From NCBI RefSeq assembly GCF_005222225.1, contig NZ_CP036536.1, positions 3,806,001 through 3,870,000 on the forward strand: DNA of 64,000 nt, in the 5' to 3' direction. A model generated the notes under the pieces. It worked only from the letters and a program-made list of their open reading frames with translations. It was not told the origin of the DNA and searched no databases. Source of the stretch: Salinimonas lutimaris. Its GTDB lineage: Bacteria > Pseudomonadota > Gammaproteobacteria > Enterobacterales > Alteromonadaceae. Below, in pieces: positions 1 to 9,801 of this stretch; position 1 is the stretch's first letter, and each line of letters opens with the position of its first letter. The translations under genes and the position numbers were made by a program.

Positions 1-1
1 C

Positions 2-2725
2 GCTGACCTGCCTATTGCCACGCCACTTGAACTGTATATCCGCGTACAAAGTCACTCATCCAGCCTGATTGTGCCACTGACTGTGTCGCCCGAACCTATG
101 CACAGTAAAGCCGCGCAAATAGACAGCATCATGTGGGGCTTGTTTTATGGCGGGCTGATCATTCTGGCGGTATACAATCTGGTGCTATTTTTTGGTGTTC
201 GCGAGCCCAGTCTTATTGCCTATGTAGGCTATATTATTGCCGTCATATTCTGGCAGTTTATGTGGGGCGGACATATTCAGATTTTCAGTGGCGAAACGCC
301 CTCCTGGCTGGCCGGCCACACTGAACTTTTCTTTGTAGTCATTGGCATCAGCTCGGGTATTTTTACCCTGCTTTTTCTGGATTCTCGCCAACATGCGGCA
401 GCGGCTCACCCGGTGGTATTGCTGTTACTGGTTTTACAAATGCTGACAGGCATATTGTGTCTGGTCGATATTCTGCCTCTGGTGTGGAAGCACAATCTGG
501 TTTATTGCATTGGGATCGCGGCTATTTGCAGTTATATTTTTGCCGGCTTCGAGGCTTACTTTAATCAGTTCCAGCCCGCCCGCTACTTTATTTTTGCCTG
601 GAGTATGCTGGCAGTTGGGGCGATCATCGGCATGCTGAGCCTGACCGGTTTATTGCCGTCCAATACGTTTACCACCTACTGTTTTCAGGTTGGGGTATTT
701 CTGGAAGCGGCGCTGTTTTCGCTGGCGTTAATGGAAAAAAGTCGTAGTCAGCTGGAAGCAGAAGTGGACCAGGCCACCAACGACCTGCGCAATAATATGG
801 AGCTGATAGAAGAGCAGAATGCGCGCCTGGATATTGCCCGCAAAGACGCCATCAAAGCCAGTAACATTAAGTCTCAGTTTCTGGCGAATATGAGCCATGA
901 AATTCGCACCCCGTTAAATGCCATTCTTGGTTTTAGCCGGGAGCTAGGCAATGCCGCACTGCCCATGGACCAGAGCGAGCAGGTTCGGATTATCAATACC
1001 GCAGCCGACAACCTGCTGATTATCGTCAACGATGTGCTCGACTTTTCTAAAATTGAAGCCGGTAAGCTGCAAATCAATAATCAGCCGTTTTCGCCTAATG
1101 CACTGCTCGAAGAAATGGTCACCCTGATGGCCAAAAGCGCGCATTCTAAACGCATTGAGTTTGTGTTTGAGCTGGAACCTCTGCCAGAAAAACTGATTGG
1201 CGATCTGTTCAGAATTAAACAGGTGCTCAATAATCTGCTTAGTAACGCTCTGAAATTCACCTCGGTGGGCACCGTCACCCTGGGCGTCACCAACCGCGAG
1301 CTGAATCATGGCCTGCACGAAATTATCTTTACGGTGGCCGACACCGGTATTGGTATCAGTCGCCAGGACCGCAAAAAACTGTTCAGCGCCTTTTCGCAGA
1401 TAGATGATGCATTGAATCGTCATTATCAGGGAACCGGACTGGGACTGGTCATTTGCCGGGAACTGGTGCGCCTGATGCGCGGTCAGATGAACCTGCGCAG
1501 TGAGCTGGGCCTGGGCAGTACTTTTACCATTAATCTGCGGGCTAACCGCATGAGTCCCAAGCTTAACATTGAGCCGGACAACGAATGGCAGGGTAAGCAT
1601 ATTGTGGTCTTTGACCCCATCCCGCAAACCCGCCGCGCTACGGTCCAGTTACTTAATCATTTAGGGGCGGTCACCACCAGTGTGGAAAGCTTGGACTACC
1701 TGCAAACCATTGAGTCTAATCCTGACTATCTGTTTGCCACTGTGCCGGTATCCAAGCTGGCCCAGCGGGACGCCATGCTCAGCGCCCTGATTCAGGTCCC
1801 CGCCCAAAAACGCATTTTGTGGTATTCCGGCTCTGAGCCGTTTAACCAGTATCCCAGCCTGAGCCAGCATTTTCATGATCAGATCCGCATGCCGGTGACC
1901 CTGTCCAAGATGGATGACCTGCTGCATCATAAAACCAGTCTGAGTAAAAATCCGATGCAGGGTAAGCTGGACGCCATGCCTAAAGCCCGCATTCTGGCCG
2001 TGGATGATATGGAGATGAACCTGAAGCTGCTGGCCACCTGGCTGGAAAACAGCCCGCTGGAACTGACCTTGTCAACCAGCGGCCAGGAAGCGGTAAATCT
2101 GTGTCAGGTTAACGAATACGACCTGATTCTGATGGATGTGCAGATGCCGGGGATGGACGGGCTCAAAGCCACCCGCGAAATCCGCAAAACTCCACTGAAT
2201 CTGGGCACCCCGATTATTGCGGTGACCGCCCATGCCTTTAAAGAAGAACAGGAGCGCCTGCTGGCCTCAGGCATGGAAGACTATCTGCCCAAGCCCATTG
2301 AAATCTCTGCTCTGCTGGAAATTATCCGACGCTGGTGCCATAACCATTCAATGCCGGCAATTCCTGAGTCGACCCTGGACTGGGATTTGGCCATTAAGCG
2401 CACTAATCACAACGATGAAACCGCCAGAGAACTGCTGCGCGATTTTATTAAACTGCTGCCTGAATCAGTGGAGGTACTGACCCGTGCCTGGCACGAGCGG
2501 GACTTTGACACCCTTAAATTGGAAGTACACCGGCTGCACGGGGCGTGTTGCTATACTGGCGTGCCGCGCCTGCAAACTCTGGCAGATGAACTGGAAAGCG
2601 CGTTAAAGCAGGATCAAACCATGCTGATTGCTGAACTGATGCCAATGTTTATGGAAGAAATAGACGTGGTGCAGGAAAAAGGCATGGGACTGCTCGGCGA
2701 CCATCAGATGCCCGGTATTAGTTAA
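2..2725 (+). CDS. 7TMR-DISM hybrid sensor histidine kinase, BarA-like C-terminus (5' partial)
   Basis: The reading frame is open from the window edge, so the true start lies upstream; the GTG at 71 is internal. The visible part begins with the end of a probable extracellular 7TMR-DISM sensor domain, followed by about seven hydrophobic segments to roughly base 740 and a short coiled coil. Next come a HisKA domain (His codon 896-898 in SHEIRTPLN), a HATPase with DTGIGI and GTGLGL boxes, a degenerate receiver without a phosphoacceptor Asp (about 1590-1930), a normal receiver (Asp codon 2135-2137 in LMDVQMPG) and a C-terminal Hpt domain (His codon 2537-2539). This is a four-step phosphorelay in the inner membrane. 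The pseudo-receiver and the Hpt sequence HRLHGACCYTGVPRL resemble BarA/GacS, but the sensor is of the 7TMR-DISM type. The signal and the response regulator are not visible. Its 3' end overlaps the convergent DUF2982 gene by 8 bp. Confidence 0.9.
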   Translation, partial: ADLPIATPLELYIRVQSHSSSLIVPLTVSPEPMHSKAAQIDSIMWGLFYGGLIILAVYNLVLFFGVREPSLIAYVGYIIAVIFWQFMWGGHIQIFSGETPSWLAGHTELFFVVIGISSGIFTLLFLDSRQHAAAAHPVVLLLLVLQMLTGILCLVDILPLVWKHNLVYCIGIAAICSYIFAGFEAYFNQFQPARYFIFAWSMLAVGAIIGMLSLTGLLPSNTFTTYCFQVGVFLEAALFSLALMEKSRSQLEAEVDQATNDLRNNMELIEEQNARLDIARKDAIKASNIKSQFLANMSHEIRTPLNAILGFSRELGNAALPMDQSEQVRIINTAADNLLIIVNDVLDFSKIEAGKLQINNQPFSPNALLEEMVTLMAKSAHSKRIEFVFELEPLPEKLIGDLFRIKQVLNNLLSNALKFTSVGTVTLGVTNRELNHGLHEIIFTVADTGIGISRQDRKKLFSAFSQIDDALNRHYQGTGLGLVICRELVRLMRGQMNLRSELGLGSTFTINLRANRMSPKLNIEPDNEWQGKHIVVFDPIPQTRRATVQLLNHLGAVTTSVESLDYLQTIESNPDYLFATVPVSKLAQRDAMLSALIQVPAQKRILWYSGSEPFNQYPSLSQHFHDQIRMPVTLSKMDDLLHHKTSLSKNPMQGKLDAMPKARILAVDDMEMNLKLLATWLENSPLELTLSTSGQEAVNLCQVNEYDLILMDVQMPGMDGLKATREIRKTPLNLGTPIIAVTAHAFKEEQERLLASGMEDYLPKPIEISALLEIIRRWCHNHSMPAIPESTLDWDLAIKRTNHNDETARELLRDFIKLLPESVEVLTRAWHERDFDTLKLEVHRLHGACCYTGVPRLQTLADELESALKQDQTMLIAELMPMFMEEIDVVQEKGMGLLGDHQMPGIS

Positions 2726-3404
2726 CCGGGCGGGTTTGCTGGCATTGTCGGATAAAGGTCACAAACTCTGCCGGTGAACGGTCCAGATCAGACGCCGAAA
2801 TATACACATCATAGCCTAAACGTTCACGCAGCTGGGTCATCCGGTTGGCCAGCATCGCTTTGATACCGGTCAGCACCTCGCCATTTTCCAGCACATAGGC
2901 CTTGTCATCAAACATTTCATGATTGAAGCAGTTACCGCTGTCACAATTTTGCGGCAGGTTATGCAACAGCAGCGGGCGCTGCTCCATCAACAAGTGCGTC
3001 GCCAGACGGGGAGACACGGTTTTAAGAAAAGGCGCGTAGGCTTTCAGGCGCAGTCCCACCGCTTCTAATTCAACCTGATCAAGCCCTTGCTGGACCCGCG
3101 GGCAGTCGATACGCTGAACATTATCCCATTCAATGGTCCAGTTTCCGCGCCGGTGATGATACAGAATCTGACTGGGAGAAATTTCAATACTGTGGTCAGG
3201 CTCGCGCAGCTTGAACCAGCCCACCAGCATGGTCACCAGCGATGCGCTGGTTAAAAAGATGCCAGCCAGAAACAGCCATTGTGGCGCCAGTGTCAGCCAC
3301 AAGACCGACAGCAACAGACCCGCGCCGCCAATGGCCAGCGTGGTAAAGCCATTGCGCTTGGAAATCGCTTTGACATAGATAGGCGCAGTATCACTCGAAG
3401 ACAT
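2718..3404 (-). CDS. DUF2982 family membrane protein
   Basis: A 228-residue protein that resembles the DUF2982 family found in Vibrio, Shewanella and Alteromonas; function unknown. It has a short polar N-terminus, two closely spaced membrane segments (about residues 20-65), then a soluble region with a PH-like beginning (EISPSQILYHHRRGNWTIEWDN) that is probably cytoplasmic. I chose the ATG at 3404 because the 13 codons before it (from 3443) are rich in Trp and Cys and unlike the family start. The ribosome site before either start is weak. It is convergent with the hybrid kinase and divergent from pyrB. Confidence 0.75.
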   Translation of the reverse strand: MSSSDTAPIYVKAISKRNGFTTLAIGGAGLLLSVLWLTLAPQWLFLAGIFLTSASLVTMLVGWFKLREPDHSIEISPSQILYHHRRGNWTIEWDNVQRIDCPRVQQGLDQVELEAVGLRLKAYAPFLKTVSPRLATHLLMEQRPLLLHNLPQNCDSGNCFNHEMFDDKAYVLENGEVLTGIKAMLANRMTQLRERLGYDVYISASDLDRSPAEFVTFIRQCQQTRPVN

Positions 3405-3715
3405 AAAAATAAACCACCAGCATAAGTATCGTCCAGACCACATACAGTCGCATCCGGCGGCACTTTTCGCACCCGGAGGACCACCACGAGGGTTTACTTT
3501 GTTTTGATCGGGTCACGTCCGCTCCCGCCTGTATGTTGTCAGTCCCAAAAGTGAACTTACAGTTTACACCAAAGGCACCGGGCCACCCTAGTATTACGCG
3601 ACAAAAGCCGGCCAGTGGCTATTAAATTTGCGTAACCCGCGCTTGATGCACAATCTTCTACACCGCCGCGCTTTTTTGCTAAACTAGGCCGTCCTAATCA
3701 ATCGTTGAGAGCACC
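3405..3715. other. Intergenic region between DUF2982 gene and pyrB
   Basis: About 310 bp between two divergent genes. It must hold both promoters. I see a possible extended -10 for pyrB (TGCTAAACT near 3679-3687) but no convincing -35, and no pyrimidine-type attenuator hairpin followed by a U tract. No ORF or RNA gene is supported. Confidence 0.4.
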
Positions 3716-4732
3716 ATGTCAGAGTTTACCGGCAATCATATCCTTTCGGTTAACCAGTTCAATCGCGACGCCATCGAAAAAGTTTTCGAGGTTGCCACAA
3801 CGATGCAGCCCTACGCCAGACGCCAAAAGCGCACCACGGTACTGGAGGGCGCTATCCTTGGAAACCTGTTTTTTGAACCCAGCACCCGGACCCGGGTAAG
3901 TTTTGGAACGGCATTTAACCTGCTTGGTGGCGAAGTCCGGGAAACCACCGGAATGTCCAGCTCTGCGCTGGCTAAGGGCGAATCGCTTTATGATACCGCC
4001 CGGGTGCTTAGCGGCTATTCTGACATTATTGCGATGCGCCATCCGGCCGCCGGGTCGGTGGCCGAATTTGCTGAAGGCAGCCGGGTACCGGTGATCAATG
4101 GCGGGGATGGCGCTAACGAACACCCGACTCAGGCTTTACTGGACTTGTTCACCATCAAGCGTGAAGTTGAGTATCAGGGCAAAGGTATTGATGGTCTGCA
4201 TATCGCCATGATTGGAGATTTGCGCTATGGCCGGACGGTACATTCGTTGTCCCGCCTGTTGTGCCTGTACAAAAATGTTCACTTTACCCTGGTATCGCCC
4301 AACGAGCTGGCTATGCCGGAGCCGATTATCGCCGCGATTGATAATGCCGGTCACAAGCTGTCGATTACTGACCAGCTTGAAGGCACGCTGGATGCGGATA
4401 TCTGTTATCAGACCCGGATCCAGGAAGAACGCTTCCCATCGCAGGATGAAGCAAACAAATACCGTGGCAAATTTCGCCTGAACCAGTCGATTTATACCCG
4501 CCACTTCCAGTCTAAAACCGTCATTATGCATCCGTTGCCCCGTGATTCACGGGCCGAAGCCAACGAACTGGATAATGATCTGAACCTGAACCCTAACTTA
4601 GCCATATTCAGACAGACAGATAATGGCGTGCTGGTACGCATGGCGTTATTTGCCCTGACGCTGGGCGTTGAAAATCTGCTCAGTCGCTATGAAAAAGATG
4701 TGGTTTGGTACAGCAATAAGAGTAGTGAGTAA
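3716..4732 (+). CDS. pyrB: Aspartate carbamoyltransferase catalytic subunit
   Basis: Catalyses carbamoyl phosphate + L-aspartate to N-carbamoyl-L-aspartate, the committed step of pyrimidine synthesis in the cytoplasm. The carbamoyl-phosphate loop FFEPSTRTR is at residues 52-60, the SALAKGES lysine at 87, and [11 protein letters not shown] at 135-145. The protein has 338 residues, longer than the E. coli chain (about 310). It belongs to the long form seen in Shewanella and Alteromonas, with extra residues at the C-terminal end. No pyrI regulatory-chain gene follows, so allosteric control through PyrI is not indicated locally. The stop is one base before the hemL start, so the two are probably co-transcribed and translationally coupled. 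Confidence 0.95.
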   Translation: MSEFTGNHILSVNQFNRDAIEKVFEVATTMQPYARRQKRTTVLEGAILGNLFFEPSTRTRVSFGTAFNLLGGEVRETTGMSSSALAKGESLYDTARVLSGYSDIIAMRHPAAGSVAEFAEGSRVPVINGGDGANEHPTQALLDLFTIKREVEYQGKGIDGLHIAMIGDLRYGRTVHSLSRLLCLYKNVHFTLVSPNELAMPEPIIAAIDNAGHKLSITDQLEGTLDADICYQTRIQEERFPSQDEANKYRGKFRLNQSIYTRHFQSKTVIMHPLPRDSRAEANELDNDLNLNPNLAIFRQTDNGVLVRMALFALTLGVENLLSRYEKDVVWYSNKSSE

Positions 4733-4733
4733 T

Positions 4734-6017
4734 ATGCAAAAATCTGAAGAATTATTCGCCCGCGCCCAAAAAACGATTCCTGGTGGCGTCAACTCACCGG
4801 TGCGTGCATTTAAAGCCGTTGGCGGCACTCCGCGCTTTATCACCAAAGCCGATGGCCCGTATATGTGGGACGCTGACGGTAACCGCTACATCGACTATGT
4901 ATTGTCATGGGGTCCGATGGTACTGGGCCATAACAATAACAAGATTCGTGAAGCCGTGGTACAAGCGGCGGCAGAAGGCTTAAGCTTTGGTGCGCCGACC
5001 GAGGCCGAAATTCACATGGCAGAAAAAATCAGTGAACTGGTGCCGTCAATGGAAATGGTGCGCATGGTGAACTCAGGCACAGAAGCCACCATGTCTGCCA
5101 TTCGGATTGCCCGTGGCTACACCAACCGCAATAAAATTGTGAAATTTGAAGGCTGCTACCATGGCCATGCTGACTCACTGCTGGTCAAAGCAGGCTCTGG
5201 CGCCCTGACCATGGGCGTACCCAGCTCACCGGGCGTACCGGCTGAAGTGGCCCAGCACACCATCACTGTGGAATTTAATAACCTGGACAGCGTCAAAGAA
5301 GTGTTTGCCCGGGAAGGTGATGACATTGCCTGTATTATCGTTGAACCGGTCGCCGGTAACATGAACTGCATTCCTCCGGTAGATGGCTTTTTGCAAGGCC
5401 TGCGCGAGATTTGTGATGCCCACGGCAGCATTTTAATTTTTGATGAAGTCATGACCGGCTTCCGGGTTTCTAAAGGCGGGGCCCAGGAGCGCTATCAGGT
5501 TACCCCTGACATGACCTGTTTAGGTAAAGTGATTGGTGGCGGCATGCCGGTCGGCGCATTTGGCGGTAAGCGTGAGATTATTACGTATGTCTCTCCTACC
5601 GGTCCGGTTTATCAGGCCGGTACTTTGTCGGGTAATCCGGTGGCCATGGCAGCCGGTCTGGCGGCACTGAACCAGATAGCGGATGACGATATTTATCCGC
5701 AAATTTTTGCCAATACACAAAAGCTGGCAGATGGCATGCAGGCACTGGCAGACAAACACGGTATTCCACTGACGACCAATGTGGCCGGCAGCATGTTTGG
5801 GTTGTTTTTCACTGACGTGGATAAGGTCACCAACTACCAGCAAGCCACCAGTTGTAATACCGAACAGTTTAAAACATTTTATCATGGTATGCTGGAACAG
5901 GGCGTGTACCTTGCCCCGGCCTCATATGAAGCTGGCTTTGTGTCTTATGCGCATGATGACAGTATTATTGAAGCCACACTGGCAGCCGCCGATAAGGTGT
6001 TTGCTACACTGAAGTAA
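4734..6017 (+). CDS. hemL: Glutamate-1-semialdehyde 2,1-aminomutase
   Basis: PLP enzyme that converts glutamate-1-semialdehyde to 5-aminolevulinate in the C5 heme pathway. It has 427 residues, the usual length. The PLP lysine is K265 (codon 5526-5528, in [13 protein letters not shown]), the same number as in the E. coli enzyme; FDEVMTGFR supplies the cofactor Asp, and [13 protein letters not shown] is typical. I chose the ATG at 4734 (MQKSEELF), which matches the family start; the longer frame from 4668 lies inside pyrB. One base separates it from the pyrB stop. Confidence 0.96.
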   Translation: MQKSEELFARAQKTIPGGVNSPVRAFKAVGGTPRFITKADGPYMWDADGNRYIDYVLSWGPMVLGHNNNKIREAVVQAAAEGLSFGAPTEAEIHMAEKISELVPSMEMVRMVNSGTEATMSAIRIARGYTNRNKIVKFEGCYHGHADSLLVKAGSGALTMGVPSSPGVPAEVAQHTITVEFNNLDSVKEVFAREGDDIACIIVEPVAGNMNCIPPVDGFLQGLREICDAHGSILIFDEVMTGFRVSKGGAQERYQVTPDMTCLGKVIGGGMPVGAFGGKREIITYVSPTGPVYQAGTLSGNPVAMAAGLAALNQIADDDIYPQIFANTQKLADGMQALADKHGIPLTTNVAGSMFGLFFTDVDKVTNYQQATSCNTEQFKTFYHGMLEQGVYLAPASYEAGFVSYAHDDSIIEATLAAADKVFATLK

Positions 6018-6041
6018 GTGGCATAACTCAGCGAGCAGGAT

Positions 6042-7163
6042 GTGACAGAACTGGTATTGGTATTACTCTTTTTCGCCGTCAGCGTTAGTGTATACGGTGC
6101 TGTTGTCACCCTGCTTTATCTGCGTAGTCAGCGCCTGGTCAGTCAGACCAGAGCTGAACGCTTCAGTCACCATCAGGGGGTACTGGCCGATAACGATGAG
6201 GCCAAGGCCCGTATTTTCGCCCGGCGCGCCGATGAAGCGCTGGTCCTGACCAAAACCCTGCAAAAGTTTATTCCCCGCCAGTTTGTTGATCATTTTGCCA
6301 AGCACGGCACAGTGGAGTTGACCCTGGGACATGCTGATGAAGATGAAGTGGCCATTTTGTTCTGTGATATCCGCGGTTTTACCGGATTGTCAGAACGGAT
6401 GGGACCACAGCAGCTGATGACCTTTCTCAATTCCTATTTTTTACGGATGAACGAACCGATTCACCAGAACCGGGGGTTTATCGACAAGTTTATTGGCGAT
6501 GCCATCATGGCTTTGTTTGATCATCCCGGCGGTAGCGCCAAGGCCAAAGCCATTGATGCGGTGAGCGCCGCACTGGATTTACGTAAAGCCCTGACCCTTT
6601 ATAATCAGCATCGTCAAAATAGTCATTATGACCCGATTGGAGTAGGTATCGGCATTCATTTCGGCCCGGTCATTCTGGGCACGGTCGGCTCTGAAGACAG
6701 AATGGACACCACGGTGATTGGCGATAGCGTGAATATTGCTGCCCGGCTGGAAAGCCTGACCCCGCTGTATAATGCCGACATCATTGTCAGTGCCACGGTA
6801 CTGGAAACTATCGGAGCGGAATTTGGCCTGAAAACCCGCTTACTGGATTGGGTCAGAGTAAAAGGCCGGCGCGCGCCCATTGAGATTTATGAGGTGTTGA
6901 GCCATTTAAGTGAGCCTGAGCAACAACAAAAGTTTGCCCTGCAAACTCAGATTGCAGCCGGGCTGGCCTGCCGGATAAAGCAAGACTGGGATGGTGCCCT
7001 GGTGCATTTTTATAAAGCCCGGGAAATGTCGCCGGACGACTCTCTGGCCCTGCATCATATTCGCACAATTGAAGCGATTCGGTATCAGCCATTTCCGCCC
7101 AACTGGGATGGCGCCATCGCCACTGATGGCTCGCAATTTAACTGGCAGCCTGCTGACGAATAA
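6042..7163 (+). CDS. Membrane-anchored class III adenylate/guanylate cyclase
   Basis: A 373-residue protein with one N-terminal membrane segment (residues 3-27), a short linker and a class III cyclase domain (about 95-290), followed by a roughly 80-residue C-terminal tail. Metal-binding aspartates are D109 (FCDIRGF) and D153 (KFIGDAIM). K149 fits the adenine-selecting lysine, T224 the second base-selecting position, and N231/R235 the transition-state pair, so the domain should be active and most likely makes cAMP. Thr instead of Asp at the second position places it with the class IIIb type. GTG start at 6042 after GAGCAGGA. It follows hemL by 24 bp, and its 3' end overlaps the convergent peroxidase gene by 26 bp. 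Confidence 0.9.
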   Translation: MTELVLVLLFFAVSVSVYGAVVTLLYLRSQRLVSQTRAERFSHHQGVLADNDEAKARIFARRADEALVLTKTLQKFIPRQFVDHFAKHGTVELTLGHADEDEVAILFCDIRGFTGLSERMGPQQLMTFLNSYFLRMNEPIHQNRGFIDKFIGDAIMALFDHPGGSAKAKAIDAVSAALDLRKALTLYNQHRQNSHYDPIGVGIGIHFGPVILGTVGSEDRMDTTVIGDSVNIAARLESLTPLYNADIIVSATVLETIGAEFGLKTRLLDWVRVKGRRAPIEIYEVLSHLSEPEQQQKFALQTQIAAGLACRIKQDWDGALVHFYKAREMSPDDSLALHHIRTIEAIRYQPFPPNWDGAIATDGSQFNWQPADE

Positions 7164-8058
7164 ACGTCAGGGCCGGGGCAAAGTAAGCGCCGCCGGTTTC
7201 CGCGCTGGTAAAATCCAGCCAGCGGTCGTAATCCCCTTCGGCATTTCCCACAATCTGGCTGTGCAGCATGGCTTTAAAAGGCTGAGCACTGGCCGCACAG
7301 CTGATAAAAAACAGGCCTTGAATCAGCAAGTCACCATAAGGCATTCCCTGCTTCAGTAAATCATGATGGCCATCGTCACTGCCCGGGGCACAGGCCCGCA
7401 CACTGTGCGAAGAGTCTGATTGCTCCGGGCTGGGCTGATTGTATTCCCGGGTCACCCCCATGACCTGTTCCTGCTGACGCTCAGACAACGACTTCCAGCG
7501 TCGTAAATCATGGCGAAAACGCTGAACATGTATATAACTGCCCCCAGCAAAATCAGCGTCCTGCCGGGCGTCAATAATCGCCACCTGTCGACGCTTCATC
7601 CCCCGCGGGTTATCCTGAGCGTAAATAAAGCCGTTTAAGTCCCGGCCATCCAGATACCGGAACGCCTTGATTTGTTCTACCAGTTCCACATGCAGATGCA
7701 GCAGCTCCATGACTTCGCTGCCAATGGCATGACAAATATCCAGCCGGTCGGCCCGAATCTGGATAAATAAATCGGTGCCGGTATCCGGTGCACTGCGATC
7801 TTCACACTGCATGCGGGGGAAGGCGGTCAACTCGGTGGGAATCAGACCCTCGTAAAGTTCAGACCAGTAGCCGGCCCCAACAGCAATGACGCCGGTGACC
7901 ATCGCCTCATAATGCTCATTCTCATACCAGTCAAAAATATCCAGCACCCGGGCGAGCTTGGCGCGCACAGCCTGACTGTCATCATCAATCACATTAAGCA
8001 GCAGATACTGCGCATGCAGATTCGATTCTGCACATATTCCTTTTTGCGGTTGTGTCAT
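7138..8058 (-). CDS. DyP-type peroxidase family protein with altered distal heme pocket
   Basis: A 306-residue protein colinear with YfeX-like DyP heme peroxidases: GGSYIHVQR, SHSVR, MPYG, FFISCA and GGAYFAP blocks are all present. The proximal heme ligand is probably H218 (SSHSVRA). The GxxDG motif that carries the catalytic distal Asp reads GFIYA, with Tyr146 in place of Asp. The distal Arg position, in the block LLKQGMPYG where YfeX has VRQSLPYG, is Lys236. Normal peroxidase chemistry is therefore uncertain; heme binding is likely. No signal peptide. It follows the gamma-glutamyltransferase gene by 60 bp on the same strand and may share its transcript. The start has TAAGGAA about 12 bp upstream. 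Confidence 0.88.
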   Translation of the reverse strand: MTQPQKGICAESNLHAQYLLLNVIDDDSQAVRAKLARVLDIFDWYENEHYEAMVTGVIAVGAGYWSELYEGLIPTELTAFPRMQCEDRSAPDTGTDLFIQIRADRLDICHAIGSEVMELLHLHVELVEQIKAFRYLDGRDLNGFIYAQDNPRGMKRRQVAIIDARQDADFAGGSYIHVQRFRHDLRRWKSLSERQQEQVMGVTREYNQPSPEQSDSSHSVRACAPGSDDGHHDLLKQGMPYGDLLIQGLFFISCAASAQPFKAMLHSQIVGNAEGDYDRWLDFTSAETGGAYFAPALTFIRQQAAS

Positions 8059-8118
8059 GCCAGCTAAAGTTCCTTATCCCCATGCGGCCCTGCACTGGTT
8101 ACTATTTTTCCAGTGTGG

Positions 8119-9801
8119 CTAATACCCTGCGGCTTGTCCATCTTTTCGGCTTTCAGATGCTCCCATATATACCCCACGCTCAGCATCATGCATGATTGCC
8201 TGGTAGCCCCCATACACTCCCAGTTTCGGAGCCAGGGTATGACCCATCTCAAGAAGCTCACGGCGGGTTTGCGCCGAAAATCCGTTTTCCAGATGCACCT
8301 GACCTACGCCGCTCATCCGCTCACCGGTCGGACTTGATGAACCGCTGTGCAGGATGCGCGGGGCATCACCGGCCTCCTGCAGGTTCATACCAAAATCAAT
8401 CAGATTGACCAGAATCTGTGCATGCATTTGTGGCTGAGTGGCCCCGCCCATCACGCCAAAGCTCAGCCAGGGCTTGCCATTGAGGGTAACAAACGCCGGA
8501 ATAATCGTATGAAACGGGCGTTTTCCGGGAGCGTACTCGTTAAAATGGCCAGCCTGCATGGTAAACAGCTCGCCCCGGTTTTGCAGCACAAAGCCCAGTT
8601 CAGGCGGCGTCATGCCTGAGCCCATCCCGCGATAATTACTTTGAATCAGCGAAACCATGTTACCAGCGCTGTCAGCGACGGTCAGGTAGACGGTGTCACC
8701 TTCATACCGACCGGCATCAAGCCGGCTGGCCGGCGCGTCAGGCACAATGAGCGACATGCGCTGACGGGCGTATTTTTTTGAAATCAGCCAGTCTACCGGG
8801 ATCTGATTAAAATCCGGGTCAGCGTAGTACTTGGCGCGATCCTCAAAGGCCAGCTTTTTAGCTTCCACAAAAGTATGGATGTAACGGGCAGAGTCGAATC
8901 CCATACCTTCTATGTCATAGTTTTCCAGGATATTAAGAATTTGCAGCGCGGCAATGCCCTGACCATTGGGCGGCAGTTCCCAGACATCATATCCGCGATA
9001 GTTGGTGGACACCGGCTCAACCCACTGTGAGGTGTGCTGCGCTAAATCTGCATAGGTTAAATAGCCGCCCTGCTCTTTCATGTAGGCAGCAATACGACGG
9101 GCGATATCGCCTTTATAAAACGCCTCAGCCCCGCCGGTTGCTATCTTTTCATAGGTATTGGCCAGATGCGGATTTTTGAAAATATCGCCTTTCTGAGGCA
9201 CCTTGCCACCAGGCATAAAGGTGTCGGCAAAGCCATCATACTGGCCAATGCGCTGGGCGTTTTTCTGCCAGTAATAGGCAATGAGTTCACTGACCGGAAA
9301 GCCTTGTTTGGCATAGCGGATAGCGGGTGTAAGAATATCCTGTACTGGCAGCACACCAAATTTTTTGTGTAGTTCAAACCAGCCATCTACGGCGCCTGGC
9401 ACAGAGACGGGTAGCGGACCAAAAGAGGGTATACGGGTCAGCCCCTGCTCAGCAAACACCGACTTTTTCAGCGACTGCGGCGAGCGGCCTGATGCATTAA
9501 GTCCATACAGCCGTTTGGTTTTGGCATCCCACACAATGGCAAACAGGTCTCCGCCAATACCGCTGCCGGTAGGCTCGACCAGTCCCAGCATCGCATTGGC
9601 AGCAATGGCCGCATCGACCGCACTGCCGCCCTGCTTCAATATATCCAGTGCCACCTGAGTGGCCAGGGGCTGACTGGTGGCAGCCATTCCCTGGGTGGCT
9701 ATTACCTCTGAGCGACTTGCAAAGGGTGCCCCGGTGATCCGATCATAAGCCTGAGCGCCGATAGCCCATAGTAGTGCCAGACAGCACATCCATCTTTTCA
9801 T
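8119..9801 (-). CDS. ggt: Gamma-glutamyltransferase (periplasmic)
   Basis: A 560-residue Ntn-hydrolase that would cleave gamma-glutamyl bonds such as those in glutathione. It has a signal peptide (residues 1-18, MKRWMCCLALLWAIGAQA), the GSGIGGDLFAIVWD block and the autoprocessing site, where Thr370 (GDTVYLTVADSAGN) aligns with the E. coli nucleophile Thr391. The following YRGMGSGMTPPELGFVLQNRG region is typical of the small subunit. The ATG at 9801 is preceded by AGGAAG at good spacing; the open frame continues upstream to 10347 but that part is not protein-like. The DyP-like gene lies just downstream. Confidence 0.9.
   Translation of the reverse strand: MKRWMCCLALLWAIGAQAYDRITGAPFASRSEVIATQGMAATSQPLATQVALDILKQGGSAVDAAIAANAMLGLVEPTGSGIGGDLFAIVWDAKTKRLYGLNASGRSPQSLKKSVFAEQGLTRIPSFGPLPVSVPGAVDGWFELHKKFGVLPVQDILTPAIRYAKQGFPVSELIAYYWQKNAQRIGQYDGFADTFMPGGKVPQKGDIFKNPHLANTYEKIATGGAEAFYKGDIARRIAAYMKEQGGYLTYADLAQHTSQWVEPVSTNYRGYDVWELPPNGQGIAALQILNILENYDIEGMGFDSARYIHTFVEAKKLAFEDRAKYYADPDFNQIPVDWLISKKYARQRMSLIVPDAPASRLDAGRYEGDTVYLTVADSAGNMVSLIQSNYRGMGSGMTPPELGFVLQNRGELFTMQAGHFNEYAPGKRPFHTIIPAFVTLNGKPWLSFGVMGGATQPQMHAQILVNLIDFGMNLQEAGDAPRILHSGSSSPTGERMSGVGQVHLENGFSAQTRRELLEMGHTLAPKLGVYGGYQAIMHDAERGVYMGASESRKDGQAAGY

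Noticed and set aside
944-1627. 227-codon minus-strand frame
   Set aside because: It lies fully inside the hybrid kinase gene, whose HisKA and HATPase motifs are unambiguous; the antisense product has no recognisable domain.
3616-3631. Sigma-54-like TGGC...TTGC upstream of pyrB
   Set aside because: GG and GC are 11 bp apart instead of the strict 10, so it is unlikely to work.
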